This document shows positions 51,898 to 61,746 of a stretch of DNA of 64,000 bases, one piece after another (the first letter of the stretch is position 1; each line of letters begins with the position of its first letter). Made by a program: the position numbers and the translations under genes. The stretch is from Cognatundibacterium rugosum. GTDB taxonomy: Bacteria > Pseudomonadota > Gammaproteobacteria > Burkholderiales > Burkholderiaceae_D. The notes below the pieces were generated by a model that was not told the origin of the DNA, ran no database searches, and saw nothing but the letters and a program-made list of their open reading frames with translations. The stretch covers positions 1 through 64,000 of the forward strand of contig NZ_JACOGG010000007.1 of assembly GCF_014284365.1 (NCBI RefSeq). Reading direction: 5' to 3'.

Positions 51898-53064
51898 CTA
51901 CTTGAGCTGATCATTCAACAATTGCAGAATTTTCAGAGATACCGGTGAAGTATCAATCTTACCTTCATTGTTGTGCACGCTGATATGGCTGACTTCACCA
52001 TTCGGACCCGCATTTTTCACCAGGATACGGTAGCGTTGCGCTTCTTTTGCCGCGTCACTGCTGCCAAACGAGAACAATCTGGAGAAGAAGCCATCGCTGG
52101 CGCCCTTGGTTTTCGCGTCGATATCCTGATCGATGTAGCGCACAAAGTACACGCCCTGTGAGCGATCACGGTCTTCTACAGTGAAACCAACTCTGTCCAG
52201 CGCCAGGCCAACACGACGCCAGGAACGGTCAAAGCTTTCATCGACCTCGACATAATTCTGCTCACCATTTTTGAGCAACTTCGAATGTGATTTTTCTTCA
52301 GTGGCAGTTTTCACTGCAGCCTTCGCTGTTTCTGCATCCGATCCCAGGCGCACCATCAGACGCGACAAAAATTCCGCTTCCAGGCCAGGATCAGCAGCAC
52401 GTGGCGTCCAGACAGTGCCATCCTTTTGCGCACCGGTCACAACTTCCTGCGCGCCACGATGGCTGATGTAAATTTCCAGCTTGCCATCGGCAGTGCGCTC
52501 CAGACGGGTACGGAATTTATCACGTTCACCGGTTGAATACAGAGAGTCAATCACGCGACCCAAGGTATTGCGGATGATATCCTGAGGGATTTTTGCGCGA
52601 TTCTCAGCCCAGTCGGTTTCCATCACACCGGCTTCCTGATTTTCTATCACGATCAGAAAACCTAATTCTTGCCAAAAATCTTTCAATTGTGGCCAGACAT
52701 CTTCAGGTTTCAACGAGACCACCAGCCAGCGCTGCGAACCATCCCGCACGATACGCATATCTTTGATCTGGCCCGGCGCCACAGTTGCTGCAGTTGCGTT
52801 GGATTGGGCTTTAGCGCCCTTTTCCAGATTGTAGCCAGAAGCGGTCGCTGAGCTTTTATTCGCATCAGGGATCGCAAAGCGGCTATCGCGACGTATCTGA
52901 GTCAGGTCGGGTGGAACTTCCAATGACACCGTATTTGCTTTACCTGCGCTTTTGTAATCAATCTTATTTGGCTCAATCAAATTGCTAATAGAGCTACAAC
53001 CCGTCAATCCAACAAGCGCTACAGCGCCGATGATGCCATTTTTAGCAACCAAGCTTTTTGCCAT
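51898..53064 (-). CDS. bamC: Outer-membrane assembly lipoprotein BamC
   Basis: 388 residues from the ATG at 53064, which has AGGGA seven bases upstream; an in-frame ATG at 53082 has none. The lipobox is VGLTGCSS. BamC domains follow: the N-terminal unstructured segment (PNKIDYKSAGKANTVSLEVPPDL) that contacts BamD, then two helix-grip domains. It is a part of the machinery that inserts beta-barrel proteins. It follows dapA, as in other proteobacteria. Confidence 0.9.
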   Translation of the reverse strand: MAKSLVAKNGIIGAVALVGLTGCSSISNLIEPNKIDYKSAGKANTVSLEVPPDLTQIRRDSRFAIPDANKSSATASGYNLEKGAKAQSNATAATVAPGQIKDMRIVRDGSQRWLVVSLKPEDVWPQLKDFWQELGFLIVIENQEAGVMETDWAENRAKIPQDIIRNTLGRVIDSLYSTGERDKFRTRLERTADGKLEIYISHRGAQEVVTGAQKDGTVWTPRAADPGLEAEFLSRLMVRLGSDAETAKAAVKTATEEKSHSKLLKNGEQNYVEVDESFDRSWRRVGLALDRVGFTVEDRDRSQGVYFVRYIDQDIDAKTKGASDGFFSRLFSFGSSDAAKEAQRYRILVKNAGPNGEVSHISVHNNEGKIDTSPVSLKILQLLNDQLK

Positions 53065-53140
53065 GTGAAAGTCCCTACTCATTATTTTTCAGTTAAAACT
53101 ACGCGCTGCAAACTGGTACTTGCTGCGTTCTTTGTGGTGC

Positions 53141-54025
53141 TTATTGTAATACACCTGCCTCGCGTAATGCAGCACGAAGTGTCTCATGATATTGCTCAGA
53201 CATAGACACTAAAGGCAAGCGCAAGCCTGCAGGTATCAAGCCCATCTCGGTCATTGCCCATTTCACGGGCAAAGGATTAGGTTCGATAAATAATTTATTA
53301 TGCAAAGCCATCAGCTTGTTATTGATACTGCGGGCTTTCGCGATATCGCCTGCCATCGCAGCAGCACATAATTCATGCATCGCTTTTGGCGCCACGTTGG
53401 CGGTCACAGAAATATTGCCTTTACCACCGCAGAACATCAATGCCATCGCCGATGCATCATCTCCTGAATAGACGGCAAAAGATTCCGGTGCCAGACGAAT
53501 CAGGTCGATACCACGCGCCAGATTACCAGTCGCATCTTTCACGCCGATGATACCTGGCACTTGGGCAAGACGGAGTATCGTTTCATTCGACATGTCGGCG
53601 ACTGTACGGCCTGGCACATTGTAGAGAATGACAGGAATATCAACCGATTCTGCAATCTTCTTAAAGTGCTGGTACATACCTTCCTGGGTAGGACGGTTGT
53701 AATACGGTACCACTTGCAAAGATGCATCGGCACCCGCTTCTTTAGCAAATCGGGTCAAAGCAATCGCTTCGGCAGTGGAATTACCACCGGAGCCAGCAAT
53801 GATAGGAATACGTTTATTGGTGTGCTCAACGGCGACACGAATCAATTCGCAATGCTCTTCGACTGAAACTGTCGGCGATTCACCAGTGGTTCCAACGATC
53901 ACAATACCATCGGTACCTTGCTCGATGTGCCAGTCAATCAGCTTACGCAGGCATGGCAAATCGAGACTGCCATCAGCATGCATAGGGGTTACGATCGCAA
54001 CCAGACTTCCGTGAATCTTTGTCAT
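53141..54025 (-). CDS. dapA: 4-hydroxy-tetrahydrodipicolinate synthase
   Basis: 294 residues from the ATG at 54025; the longer frame to 54070 adds a non-family leader. It condenses pyruvate and aspartate semialdehyde in lysine synthesis. The Schiff-base lysine is in [14 protein letters not shown], the catalytic tyrosine in [13 protein letters not shown], and [10 protein letters not shown] is the substrate loop. It probably shares a transcript with bamC, 76 bases downstream. Confidence 0.95.
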   Translation of the reverse strand: MTKIHGSLVAIVTPMHADGSLDLPCLRKLIDWHIEQGTDGIVIVGTTGESPTVSVEEHCELIRVAVEHTNKRIPIIAGSGGNSTAEAIALTRFAKEAGADASLQVVPYYNRPTQEGMYQHFKKIAESVDIPVILYNVPGRTVADMSNETILRLAQVPGIIGVKDATGNLARGIDLIRLAPESFAVYSGDDASAMALMFCGGKGNISVTANVAPKAMHELCAAAMAGDIAKARSINNKLMALHNKLFIEPNPLPVKWAMTEMGLIPAGLRLPLVSMSEQYHETLRAALREAGVLQ

Positions 54026-54119
54026 GTTAGTGCCAGAAAAAAATAAAACCCTGATTGTAGCGGAAGCCACGTTAATCAGGTGGTAAATCGCTGGAATTCA
54101 GACTCAAACCAGCCCTTAA

Positions 54120-54704
54120 TCAAGCCAGGCGATTCAACTGCTTCGCCCCGCCCTGCCTGCGCGCACAAATACGCTGTATCTGCGCCGGCTTCGGTACATC
54201 CACATAGCCGGATTCATAGGCAATCACATCCATTACTATTTCAGGACAGGATGCGATTAAGCGCAATAACTCACCCTCATTCAGTAAAAATTCAGGCCTT
54301 GAAGGTTTGCCGAATTGCGCATTCCCCGCAGCAAAAGTCTCGTAAAGCATCACACCGCCGGGTGCTAACAGCTTCAGCAAACGCGGGAACAAAGGCCGGT
54401 GCAGATAATTGCACACAATTATTGCAGCAAAAGAGGCGTCCTCAAACGGCAATACTGCATGCCCTTCATTTTCCAAATCTACAGCAAGAGTGCGAACGCC
54501 AGCCTGTTTCAATTGCTCAAATGCAGCCGTATCTCTGTCCACGCCAAACAATTCTAAACCTAAGCCCAACAAGGGATACAAATTGCGGCCGTGACCACAT
54601 GCCACGTCCAACACCCGTCCAGTCTGAATCAAGCGACGATGCCTCATCACCCAGGATGACGCCGCACTGGCAAAGCCATCCATGTGAGTACACAGCATCA
54701 TCAC
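54120..54704 (-). CDS. Class I SAM-dependent methyltransferase
   Basis: 194 residues. The SAM motif I is VLDVACGHGRNLYPLL, and FGVDRDTAAFEQL supplies the acidic loop; IIVCNYLHRPLFPRLLKLLAPGGVMLYETF continues the Rossmann fold. It resembles TehB-type methyltransferases, but the substrate is not evident. The start directly follows the stop of the protease-like gene, so the two are translationally linked; the MDGFASAASSWV start at codon 8 is also possible. Confidence 0.85.
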   Translation of the reverse strand: MMMLCTHMDGFASAASSWVMRHRRLIQTGRVLDVACGHGRNLYPLLGLGLELFGVDRDTAAFEQLKQAGVRTLAVDLENEGHAVLPFEDASFAAIIVCNYLHRPLFPRLLKLLAPGGVMLYETFAAGNAQFGKPSRPEFLLNEGELLRLIASCPEIVMDVIAYESGYVDVPKPAQIQRICARRQGGAKQLNRLA

Positions 54705-55361
54705 TCAAAACAAAAAGGTAAACGGGATCAACAAAATTTGCAATAAAGCACTACCAAGTGCCATCACAGGCACCATCCAGTACTGCAGCATTTTCAAAAT
54801 AGCAAGACCCATGACGATGAAAAAGCCATAGGGCTCAATTTGTGCAAACTTCATTGCCATTTGATGTGGAAGCAAACTGATCATTAACTGACCACCTGCC
54901 AGTGGCGGTACAGGAATCAGATGAAACGCAAACATCGCCAGGTTAGTGAGCACACCAGCGGATGCCATTTGTATGAAAAAACTCTCATCCACACGGAGTA
55001 CACGCAACAAAATAGCGAGCAAAGCCCAGGCAAAAGCCATGATGAAGTTTGCCAATGGGCCGGATATGGAAACCCAGGCTAAGTCTTTTTTAGGATTACG
55101 TAATTGCGAATAATTGATAGGCATAGGTTTGGCATAGCCAAACAAAAATGCGCCATTCGTTGCCAGATATAGCACCACAGGAATGACGATCGTTCCCAAC
55201 GGATCGATATGTACCATGGGATTCAAACTGAGTCGCCCAGCAGCCTGACCAGTAGTATCACCAAAATGCCGCGCCGTATAGCCACGAGCAGCTTCATATA
55301 GCGTAATCGCGAATACAACTGGCAGCGCGAAAATCAGTACGGTTTGAATTAAGTCATTCAT
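54705..55361 (-). CDS. Site-2-protease-like membrane protein lacking all zinc ligands
   Basis: 218 residues, five to six membrane helices, clearly a member of the S2P/M50 family by its frame: LSLNPMVHIDPLGTIVIPVVLYL, FGYAKPMPINYSQLRNPKKDLAWVSISGP and EPYGFFIVMGLAIL. In active relatives the first helix has HEAAHGY and a later loop has N..P.PPLDGG. Here these read YEAARGY (residues 22-28) and HLIPVPPLAGGQ (147-158): the two zinc histidines are Y22 and R26, and the third ligand Asp is A155. The catalytic glutamate (E23) remains. The frame is intact with no stop, so I infer a folded protein without proteolysis. It lies between a YciO-type gene and a methyltransferase gene. Confidence 0.85.
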   Translation of the reverse strand: MNDLIQTVLIFALPVVFAITLYEAARGYTARHFGDTTGQAAGRLSLNPMVHIDPLGTIVIPVVLYLATNGAFLFGYAKPMPINYSQLRNPKKDLAWVSISGPLANFIMAFAWALLAILLRVLRVDESFFIQMASAGVLTNLAMFAFHLIPVPPLAGGQLMISLLPHQMAMKFAQIEPYGFFIVMGLAILKMLQYWMVPVMALGSALLQILLIPFTFLF

Positions 55362-55395
55362 AAATTACTTCAAAAATAAAACGGTAAGCCTTGAA

Positions 55396-56019
55396 TTACA
55401 GGCCAAAAAGCGCAGGATCACCACCACCCAGTCGTATCAGCTCGGGCTCTGCAGCGGTCATATCGATGACTGTGGTCGGTGACAAACTACAGGCGCCGCC
55501 ATCTATAACCAAATCGAGCTGTTTTTCCAGGCGTTCGCGGATTTCTTCGGCATCATTCAATGCCGCATCCTCACCCGGCAAAATTAATGTCGTCGCCAGC
55601 AAAGCCTGCCCTAATTCTTCTAATAATGCATGGGTGATTTGATGTTCAGGCACACGCAGGCCGATGGTTTTACGTGAGGGGTGGCTGAGGCGACGCGGGA
55701 CTTCTTTAGTCGCCTCCAGAATAAACGTATAAGGCCCCGGGGTTGCTGCCTTCAGTAAGCGGTATTGTTTATTGTCGACCTTGGCATACAAAGCGATTTC
55801 CGACAGATCACGACATAGCAAAGTCAGGTGATGCTTTTCATCGACACCGCGAATACGACGCAAGCGGGATACCGCATCTTTATCATCCAGATGACAAACC
55901 AGGGCATAACAAGAATCCGTGGGAATCGCCACGATACCCCCCTGGCCAACAATCTGCACTGCTTGCTTAATCAACCTGAGCTGAGGATTTTCAGGATGAA
56001 TTTGAAAAAATTGACTCAT
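55396..56019 (-). CDS. YciO/Sua5/YrdC-family protein
   Basis: 207 residues from the ATG at 56019; an in-frame ATG at 56052 is the alternative. GGIVAIPTDSCYALVC, KHHLTLLCRDLSEIA and ATPGPYTFILEAT are the YrdC-like ATP/threonine-binding regions. Members make threonylcarbamoyl-AMP for tRNA modification, while the YciO branch has weaker or unknown activity. It sits with the PHP phosphatase gene as in E. coli (rnm-yciO), which favours the YciO branch. Confidence 0.88.
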   Translation of the reverse strand: MSQFFQIHPENPQLRLIKQAVQIVGQGGIVAIPTDSCYALVCHLDDKDAVSRLRRIRGVDEKHHLTLLCRDLSEIALYAKVDNKQYRLLKAATPGPYTFILEATKEVPRRLSHPSRKTIGLRVPEHQITHALLEELGQALLATTLILPGEDAALNDAEEIRERLEKQLDLVIDGGACSLSPTTVIDMTAAEPELIRLGGGDPALFGL

Positions 56020-56179
56020 AAAATAGTAAGGCTGGTGATGATCGCCAGGCACCTCGTCCTGAAAACGAAAAGACGGTAGACGAAGCTGCGTAGTGTTTTA
56101 CCAGCCATGATTAAATAGACATAAGCTGAGTAATGTACCAGATTCCCCTAGCTCGGGGGAATGTTATCAAGCACTGGAA

Positions 56180-57034
56180 TCAGTCAAAGCGCCAATGCGC
56201 CCACACGGGCACAGAATCACGCGGTAAGGCTTGTAATTGTCCGATATCAACCTCGAAATCCTCAGGCGAATGAAAATCCGAACCACGTGAACTCAGAAAG
56301 CCATAACGTGCTGCGATTCCCGCGTATTCAGCATACTGATCCACAGTATGACTACCGGTGACGGTTTCAATCGCAACGCCGCCGAAGGCCTTGAACTCAC
56401 GGAAGAAACAGTCAAAGGCCAATGGCGTCAGCTCATAACGGCCAGGATGCGCGATGACAGCCACCCCGCCAGCTTCGCGTATCCAGCTGACAGCATCTTT
56501 GAGACTGGCCCAACGATGCGGCACATAGCCCGGCTTGCCTTCGGTCAGGAAATGTTTGAATGCATCAGAAACCGTGCTGGCAGCACCGATTTCCGCCAAA
56601 TAACGCGCAAAGTGTGAGCGCGAAATTAAATCGGGGTTGCCGACATATTTCAACGCACCTTCATAGACACCAGCGATTCCGGCACGCTGCTGCAGGTCCT
56701 GCGCCATATCGCGCGCACGGCGCTCGCGCCCTGAACGGGTATTTGCCAGACCGGCCAGCAGTTGCGGGTTAGTTTCGTCGACTTGCAAACCAACGATATG
56801 CACCGTCTTGCCGGCCCAGGTTACGGATACCTCTACTCCGGCGACAAATGGCAGACGCAGGTCAGCTGCAGCCACTCTGGCCTCGGCCACACCGCTGACT
56901 TCGTCATGATCTGTCAGTGCCCATAACTCAACTCCGTTTCGTTTTGCGCGTATGGCCAGGTCAGATGGCGTCAGAACACCATCCGACACCGTGGAGTGAG
57001 AATGCAGATCAGCGTTTAACAAGATGGCGGACAT
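56180..57034 (-). CDS. PHP-domain phosphatase (RNase AM/TrpH-type)
   Basis: 284 residues. The PHP metal motif is ADLHSHSTVSDG (HxH), followed by LWALTDHDEVSG and, further on, GVAVIAHPGRY and GSDFHSPE. Characterised relatives (Rnm/YciV) remove 3'-phosphate from nucleoside 3',5'-bisphosphates and trim 5' ends of RNA. The YciO-type gene follows at 160 bases, an arrangement shared with E. coli. Confidence 0.88.
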   Translation of the reverse strand: MSAILLNADLHSHSTVSDGVLTPSDLAIRAKRNGVELWALTDHDEVSGVAEARVAAADLRLPFVAGVEVSVTWAGKTVHIVGLQVDETNPQLLAGLANTRSGRERRARDMAQDLQQRAGIAGVYEGALKYVGNPDLISRSHFARYLAEIGAASTVSDAFKHFLTEGKPGYVPHRWASLKDAVSWIREAGGVAVIAHPGRYELTPLAFDCFFREFKAFGGVAIETVTGSHTVDQYAEYAGIAARYGFLSSRGSDFHSPEDFEVDIGQLQALPRDSVPVWAHWRFD

Positions 57035-57116
57035 AAATCAAATCATCAAAATCATTTAAGGGAAGATTGTACTCCCCTCGCCATCATTGCGCTGCAACAA
57101 GCCTAAACTGGCCTGA

Positions 57117-59393
57117 TCAAATCTTCATTTCAAGACGCAGCGTCCAGGTGGTATAAGTCGTCGCCAGCGTTTTATCATTACGATAAATACCTCCGGTCGT
57201 GACCGTATTGGCACTGTAAGAGTCAGCTGGACTCAGATTATTGGCTGACAAACGCAATTGCAGGTTAGGACTCCACTTCCATAATGCGTAGGCATCGAAC
57301 TGGCGTTTTTTGCCGGTATCCACGATCTGGGTTGTACTGGACTGAATTTCATAAGCAGGTGTCCAGTTGACACTGCCGCCCAGCGTCAGCGGCAATCCTG
57401 CGACGCGGTAATCCATTCCCAGATTGGCGGTTTGCTTAGGTTGTTGATCCAGCCGGTTATTCGGTCCCGGTATATCATCCACACTAGACCAGAAACGGCT
57501 GTAATTGGCGCGAAAATCTATCGCAGGGCCTTCCGGTAAAAATTCCTGCAACTGGAATTTTGTATCGAACTCCATACCTTTGGTGATCGCGTGCCCAACA
57601 TTAACCGGCGAGGATACCCAGCGCGCGCCACTGCCGTTGTCGACCAATACGGTACGTCTGCGTATCAGGTCATCTATGCTTCTTGCAAACAGGTTCAGAC
57701 TCACAATGCCTGCCCGACTCAGGTAATGTTCAAACGCGAGGTCTATACCCTTAGATAATTCAGGTTTCAGATTCGGATTGCCAGTGCGGTCAGGCCGGGT
57801 AGCGCTGTTTTGATTTGAAATACTCGGTATCGCAATCAAGTCATTTAAAGCAGGTGCACGGTAGGTACTGGTCAGACCTAGCCGGATCTGATCCTTGCTA
57901 TCAGGAATACGCCAGACGCCATGCAAGACTGGGCTCCAGACCCTGCTATCGCTGTCTACATGCTGACGCGTCGATGAACTGGACGTATGTATACCTTCCC
58001 AACGCACGCCCGCATAAGCTGAGAACTGCGGGCTGATATCAAATTCATCCTGTACAAACAAAGCGATACGGCGCGTGCTGGCATCGAGGTTATCGCCTGA
58101 TTCTGCATACTGCGGCAAACCGTTATCCAGCGACGTGCGGGTCTGGCTACGCTTACCCGCTTCCAGCTCCCAGCCCGTCGCTATCGTATGCGCATCGCCT
58201 ATCGGCATAGTCAGTTTGCCGCCGGTATTTGCAGTACGGTCACGGGTATTGTTCACATCTGAAATCACGTCAATTTGCTGACCAGCCTGATTGAACTGAT
58301 AGCGCATTGAAGAACTATTCATTTTCCCGAGTCCGCCGCCAAAGCGCACGACCAGCTTGCCATTGTTTTCAAATTTATGCTGCCAGTTACCAAAACCACG
58401 CAGGAAATTCGTCTCCGCTTCATTGGACGAATTCGCTGTCGCATATGACTGTGGCCCAAAGTAAGTGGACGAACGGAATAACTCATTGACCTGATTCCAG
58501 GTTTGAGAATTACTTTTCGACGTCATTAAAAATGGCTGAAAATTCAGGGTATCGCCATTTTCAAATTTATAGTTAAAACGCGGTGTCAGATGCAAGCCAG
58601 TGGTTTCACGATCGGTCTGATCCTGCTGGTGCTGCTTCAGCACCGTTTCGCCAGCAGTATTTTTTTCCAGGCTATCAGTCAAACTCTGGTCATGCTGCTT
58701 GTTTTTAAAGACAGAGCCACTCATGACATAACTCAGCGCGCCAGCCTCACCCGGCACAGTCAGCGCAACATTCGGTGCCAATCGTCCCTGCTCCGATCCA
58801 AGTGAAATTTTCAGGTCGGTAGTCTTTTGTTTGTATTCTTCACGCAAGACGATGTTAATCGTCCCTGCGATAGCCTGAGTACTGAACTCAGCAACAGCAC
58901 CACGGACGATTTCTATACGCTCAACCTGATCCGGCGACAAGGAATCCATAGAAAACCCGCGTGGTGCACGTTCACCATTAATCAAAATTTGCGTATAGCC
59001 ATTACCCATACCACGCATACGGATATCGCCGCCACGACCGGGGCGCCCACCCACCGTCACACCAGGCAAACGTTTTAAGACTTCGCCTAAACTGCTGTCA
59101 CCATTACGATCCAGCTCTTCACGACCATAGATAATCTTGCCCGCTGTCGATTGCCTGCGCTCCTCCACTTCAGTGCGACCGCCGCTCACCGTCACTTGCT
59201 GCACCACTTCCTTACTCGTTGCTGGTTTTGCTTGCTTGTCAGACTTCCCCAAATCTGCTTTCGCCTTGGCCGGAGCAGTCGGAGCCTCTTTTACTGGTGC
59301 TTCTTCCTGTGTCGTCTGGGCATAACCAGAACTGACGGAAAACAGCATGCAAATTGCAGCTGCAATAGGAGAAAGGCGAAATGGTGTGAACAT
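57117..59393 (-). CDS. TonB-dependent outer-membrane receptor
   Basis: 758 residues. A signal peptide (ending SSGYAQ) is followed by a charged linker rich in Lys, Ala and Pro, then the plug domain (DRNGDSSLGEVLKRLPGVTVGG; IRMRGMGNGYTQILINGE) and the 22-strand barrel, ending in RLEMKI. It imports a large nutrient using TonB energy; the ligand is not identifiable. No metal-regulator box or partner gene is adjacent. The N-terminal linker is longer than the usual TonB box segment. Confidence 0.88.
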   Translation of the reverse strand: MFTPFRLSPIAAAICMLFSVSSGYAQTTQEEAPVKEAPTAPAKAKADLGKSDKQAKPATSKEVVQQVTVSGGRTEVEERRQSTAGKIIYGREELDRNGDSSLGEVLKRLPGVTVGGRPGRGGDIRMRGMGNGYTQILINGERAPRGFSMDSLSPDQVERIEIVRGAVAEFSTQAIAGTINIVLREEYKQKTTDLKISLGSEQGRLAPNVALTVPGEAGALSYVMSGSVFKNKQHDQSLTDSLEKNTAGETVLKQHQQDQTDRETTGLHLTPRFNYKFENGDTLNFQPFLMTSKSNSQTWNQVNELFRSSTYFGPQSYATANSSNEAETNFLRGFGNWQHKFENNGKLVVRFGGGLGKMNSSSMRYQFNQAGQQIDVISDVNNTRDRTANTGGKLTMPIGDAHTIATGWELEAGKRSQTRTSLDNGLPQYAESGDNLDASTRRIALFVQDEFDISPQFSAYAGVRWEGIHTSSSSTRQHVDSDSRVWSPVLHGVWRIPDSKDQIRLGLTSTYRAPALNDLIAIPSISNQNSATRPDRTGNPNLKPELSKGIDLAFEHYLSRAGIVSLNLFARSIDDLIRRRTVLVDNGSGARWVSSPVNVGHAITKGMEFDTKFQLQEFLPEGPAIDFRANYSRFWSSVDDIPGPNNRLDQQPKQTANLGMDYRVAGLPLTLGGSVNWTPAYEIQSSTTQIVDTGKKRQFDAYALWKWSPNLQLRLSANNLSPADSYSANTVTTGGIYRNDKTLATTYTTWTLRLEMKI

Positions 59394-59633
59394 GAAAACT
59401 CTCTTGAACAGATGCTACGCTAAGGAGGCTTTGGCTGAGGACTAACTGGCTGGCCACCTGAAAAATGCGTCAGGAATTGAATGTCACTTATTGTATTTTT
59501 TGCTGCACCTAGGCGCCACCGATTTACCCAGTTGTTTTGTATAGAAATGAAACGAAGTGAGTCAGCTATCTATGTTTTGACCCAGATGCCTGATTTACCT
59601 CCTTGTCATTTCGCATCTTTACGAGGCAAAGAA

Positions 59634-59665
59634 AAAGCCCGCACACCTTACGGTATGCGGGCTTT
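59634..59665 (-). terminator. Intrinsic terminator after purF
   Basis: AAAGCCCGCA (59634-59643) pairs with TGCGGGCTTT (59656-59665), and five T residues follow on the minus strand. It lies about 40 bases past the purF stop, inside the 309-base gap between purF and the receptor gene. The rest of that gap holds no gene that I can support. Confidence 0.85.
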
Positions 59666-59702
59666 ACTCAATCAGACGCTGTGCGCTGAATCAGTTCATC
59701 GT

Positions 59703-61223
59703 TTAGTCCTGGCGTGCAGCCAGATTCAGATTTAATTGCGAACGCAATAAATCTTCTGTTTCGGGACGTGGATTGCTACGGGCATGTTCCAGCTTATCGA
59801 GGTAAGCAGGTGTTACGTCACCGGTGATGTAGAAACCATCGAAGCAGGAAGCCTCAATGTTTTTCAACAAAGGGTTCACATCGGAGATGGAACGCTTCAT
59901 TGCATCGACGTCCTGGTATACCAGCGCATCCGCAGTGATTTCACGGCACACTTCCTCGTCCGAACGACCAAAGGCGATCAGTTCGCTACGTGTAGGCATA
60001 TCAATACCGTACACATTCGGGAACTTCACTGGTGGCGCGGCGGACGCGAAAATAACCCGTTTAGCACCGGATTCGCGTGCCATCTGTACGATTTCACGGC
60101 TAGTCGTGCCACGTACTATCGAGTCATCGACCAGCAAAACACTCTTACCTTTGAACTCTGAGCCGATCGCATTCAGTTTCTGACGTACCGATTTGCGACG
60201 CACAGACTGACCAGGCATCATGAAGGTACGGCCGATATAGCGGTTTTTGATAAAGCCTTCGCGATAATCGAGATTCAGTTTCAATGCAAGTTCCATCGCC
60301 GATGGACGTGAAGAATCAGGAATCGGCATCACCACATCGATATCACCGGCGCTGAACTGGCTGCGTACTTTTTCAGCCAGATACTCACCCATTTTCAGAC
60401 GGGTCAGATAGACCGAAGCGCCATCAATAATGGAATCCGGGCGAGCCAGATACACGTATTCAAACGCACAGGGATTGAGACTAGGATTATCGGCGCACTG
60501 CTGGTTATACAATTTGCCATCGAGGTCGATAAACAAGGCCTCGCCTGGCTCTACGTCACGAAGGAAAGTGAAGCCCAGACCTTCCAAAGCGACCGATTCA
60601 CTGGCGATCATATATTCTCTGCCGCTCTCATTTTCCGAGTAGCCTATGCACAATGGACGGATACCGAAAGGATCGCGGAAGGCCAGCAAGCCATAACCGG
60701 CAATCTGCGCCACCACTGCATAAGAACCACGCACACGACGATGCAGCATAGACACCGCACGGAACAGTCCTTCAGGATCCAGAGAGTAACCGCTGGTCAC
60801 TTCCTGAATCTGATGCGCGAGAATATTCAGCAGAACCTCGGAATCTGAATCCGTGTTCAGATGACGGCGGTCATTCTTGAACAACTCAGTTTTGAGTTCA
60901 ACTGCATTCGTCAGATTACCATTGTGCGCAAGCACAATACCAAACGGCGCATTTACGTAGAAAGGCTGCGCTTCCTCTTCGCTGGTAGAACCGGCAGTCG
61001 GATAACGCACCTGCCCGATACCGACATTACCCGGTAAAGAACGCATATTGCGCGTACGAAATACGTCACGAACCAGACCATTCGCTTTGTGCATGGCAAA
61101 TTTATTGCCGTGGTTGGTAGCTATACCAGCAGCATCCTGACCACGATGCTGCAATAGCAGCAGCGCATCATAAAGCAACTGATTTACGGGATTATTTGAA
61201 ACGACACCTACGATGCCACACAT
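59703..61223 (-). CDS. purF: Amidophosphoribosyltransferase
   Basis: 506 residues. It starts purine synthesis, moving the glutamine amide to PRPP. The N-terminal cysteine nucleophile is exposed as MCGIVGVV, followed by HRGQDAAGIA and HNGNLTNA; the PRPP loop is SVLLVDDSIVRGTTSREIV. The C-terminal part is intact. It begins 22 bases after the cvpA stop, the usual cvpA-purF pair. Confidence 0.96.
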   Translation of the reverse strand: MCGIVGVVSNNPVNQLLYDALLLLQHRGQDAAGIATNHGNKFAMHKANGLVRDVFRTRNMRSLPGNVGIGQVRYPTAGSTSEEEAQPFYVNAPFGIVLAHNGNLTNAVELKTELFKNDRRHLNTDSDSEVLLNILAHQIQEVTSGYSLDPEGLFRAVSMLHRRVRGSYAVVAQIAGYGLLAFRDPFGIRPLCIGYSENESGREYMIASESVALEGLGFTFLRDVEPGEALFIDLDGKLYNQQCADNPSLNPCAFEYVYLARPDSIIDGASVYLTRLKMGEYLAEKVRSQFSAGDIDVVMPIPDSSRPSAMELALKLNLDYREGFIKNRYIGRTFMMPGQSVRRKSVRQKLNAIGSEFKGKSVLLVDDSIVRGTTSREIVQMARESGAKRVIFASAAPPVKFPNVYGIDMPTRSELIAFGRSDEEVCREITADALVYQDVDAMKRSISDVNPLLKNIEASCFDGFYITGDVTPAYLDKLEHARSNPRPETEDLLRSQLNLNLAARQD

Positions 61224-61245
61224 GGTGGACTCCTAAAAAGACAAG

Positions 61246-61734
61246 TTAAAACCGAACATGTTGGGAAATCGACGCAGGCAGAAATGGGATCACGGTATGT
61301 GCCGCTGTTTCTGCCAAAGGACTGAGCAAGGCTTCTTTCCAGAAGGCTTGCTGTGGCATGGTGGTCATGCCGCATACTAAAACTGCCGCCAGGACTAGCA
61401 CACAGCCTCTGGCAAAACCGAATAATCCGCCCAGGCCACGGTCTGCCAGCGATAAGCCGCTGGCCTTGATGACGGCATCGACCGCCATCATAACCAGAGC
61501 CATGAGCAAACGTACGCCGACAAACAGCAGGATAAATGCGACGATCAGGCGCACGATCTGGCCTGGAAAAAAAGATGGCAACCAAGAGGCCAGCAATTCA
61601 CTGTAGGCGTTGGCAATGACAAAAGCGACAGTCCAGCTGACCAGGGACAGGATTTCCTTGATGAGTCCACGCATGGTGCTGATAACGATAGAGCAGATCA
61701 GTATCAGCAGAACGATGTAATCAAAGAGTGTCAC
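61246..61734 (-). CDS. cvpA: CvpA-family membrane protein
   Basis: 162 residues with four membrane helices; the first starts FDYIVLLILICSIVISTMRGLIKEILSLVSW, the hallmark of CvpA. It was first linked to colicin V production and is regularly found just before purF, as here. It probably has an envelope-stress role. It overlaps neither neighbour, being 12 bases from the SPOR gene. Confidence 0.9.
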   Translation of the reverse strand: MTLFDYIVLLILICSIVISTMRGLIKEILSLVSWTVAFVIANAYSELLASWLPSFFPGQIVRLIVAFILLFVGVRLLMALVMMAVDAVIKASGLSLADRGLGGLFGFARGCVLVLAAVLVCGMTTMPQQAFWKEALLSPLAETAAHTVIPFLPASISQHVRF

Positions 61735-61746
61735 TTAAATTCCCGC

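Noticed and set aside
59394..59530. Possible cobalamin or other riboswitch upstream of the TonB receptor
   Set aside because: I searched the minus-strand leader for a B12-box-like sequence and found none, nor a terminator-antiterminator pair.
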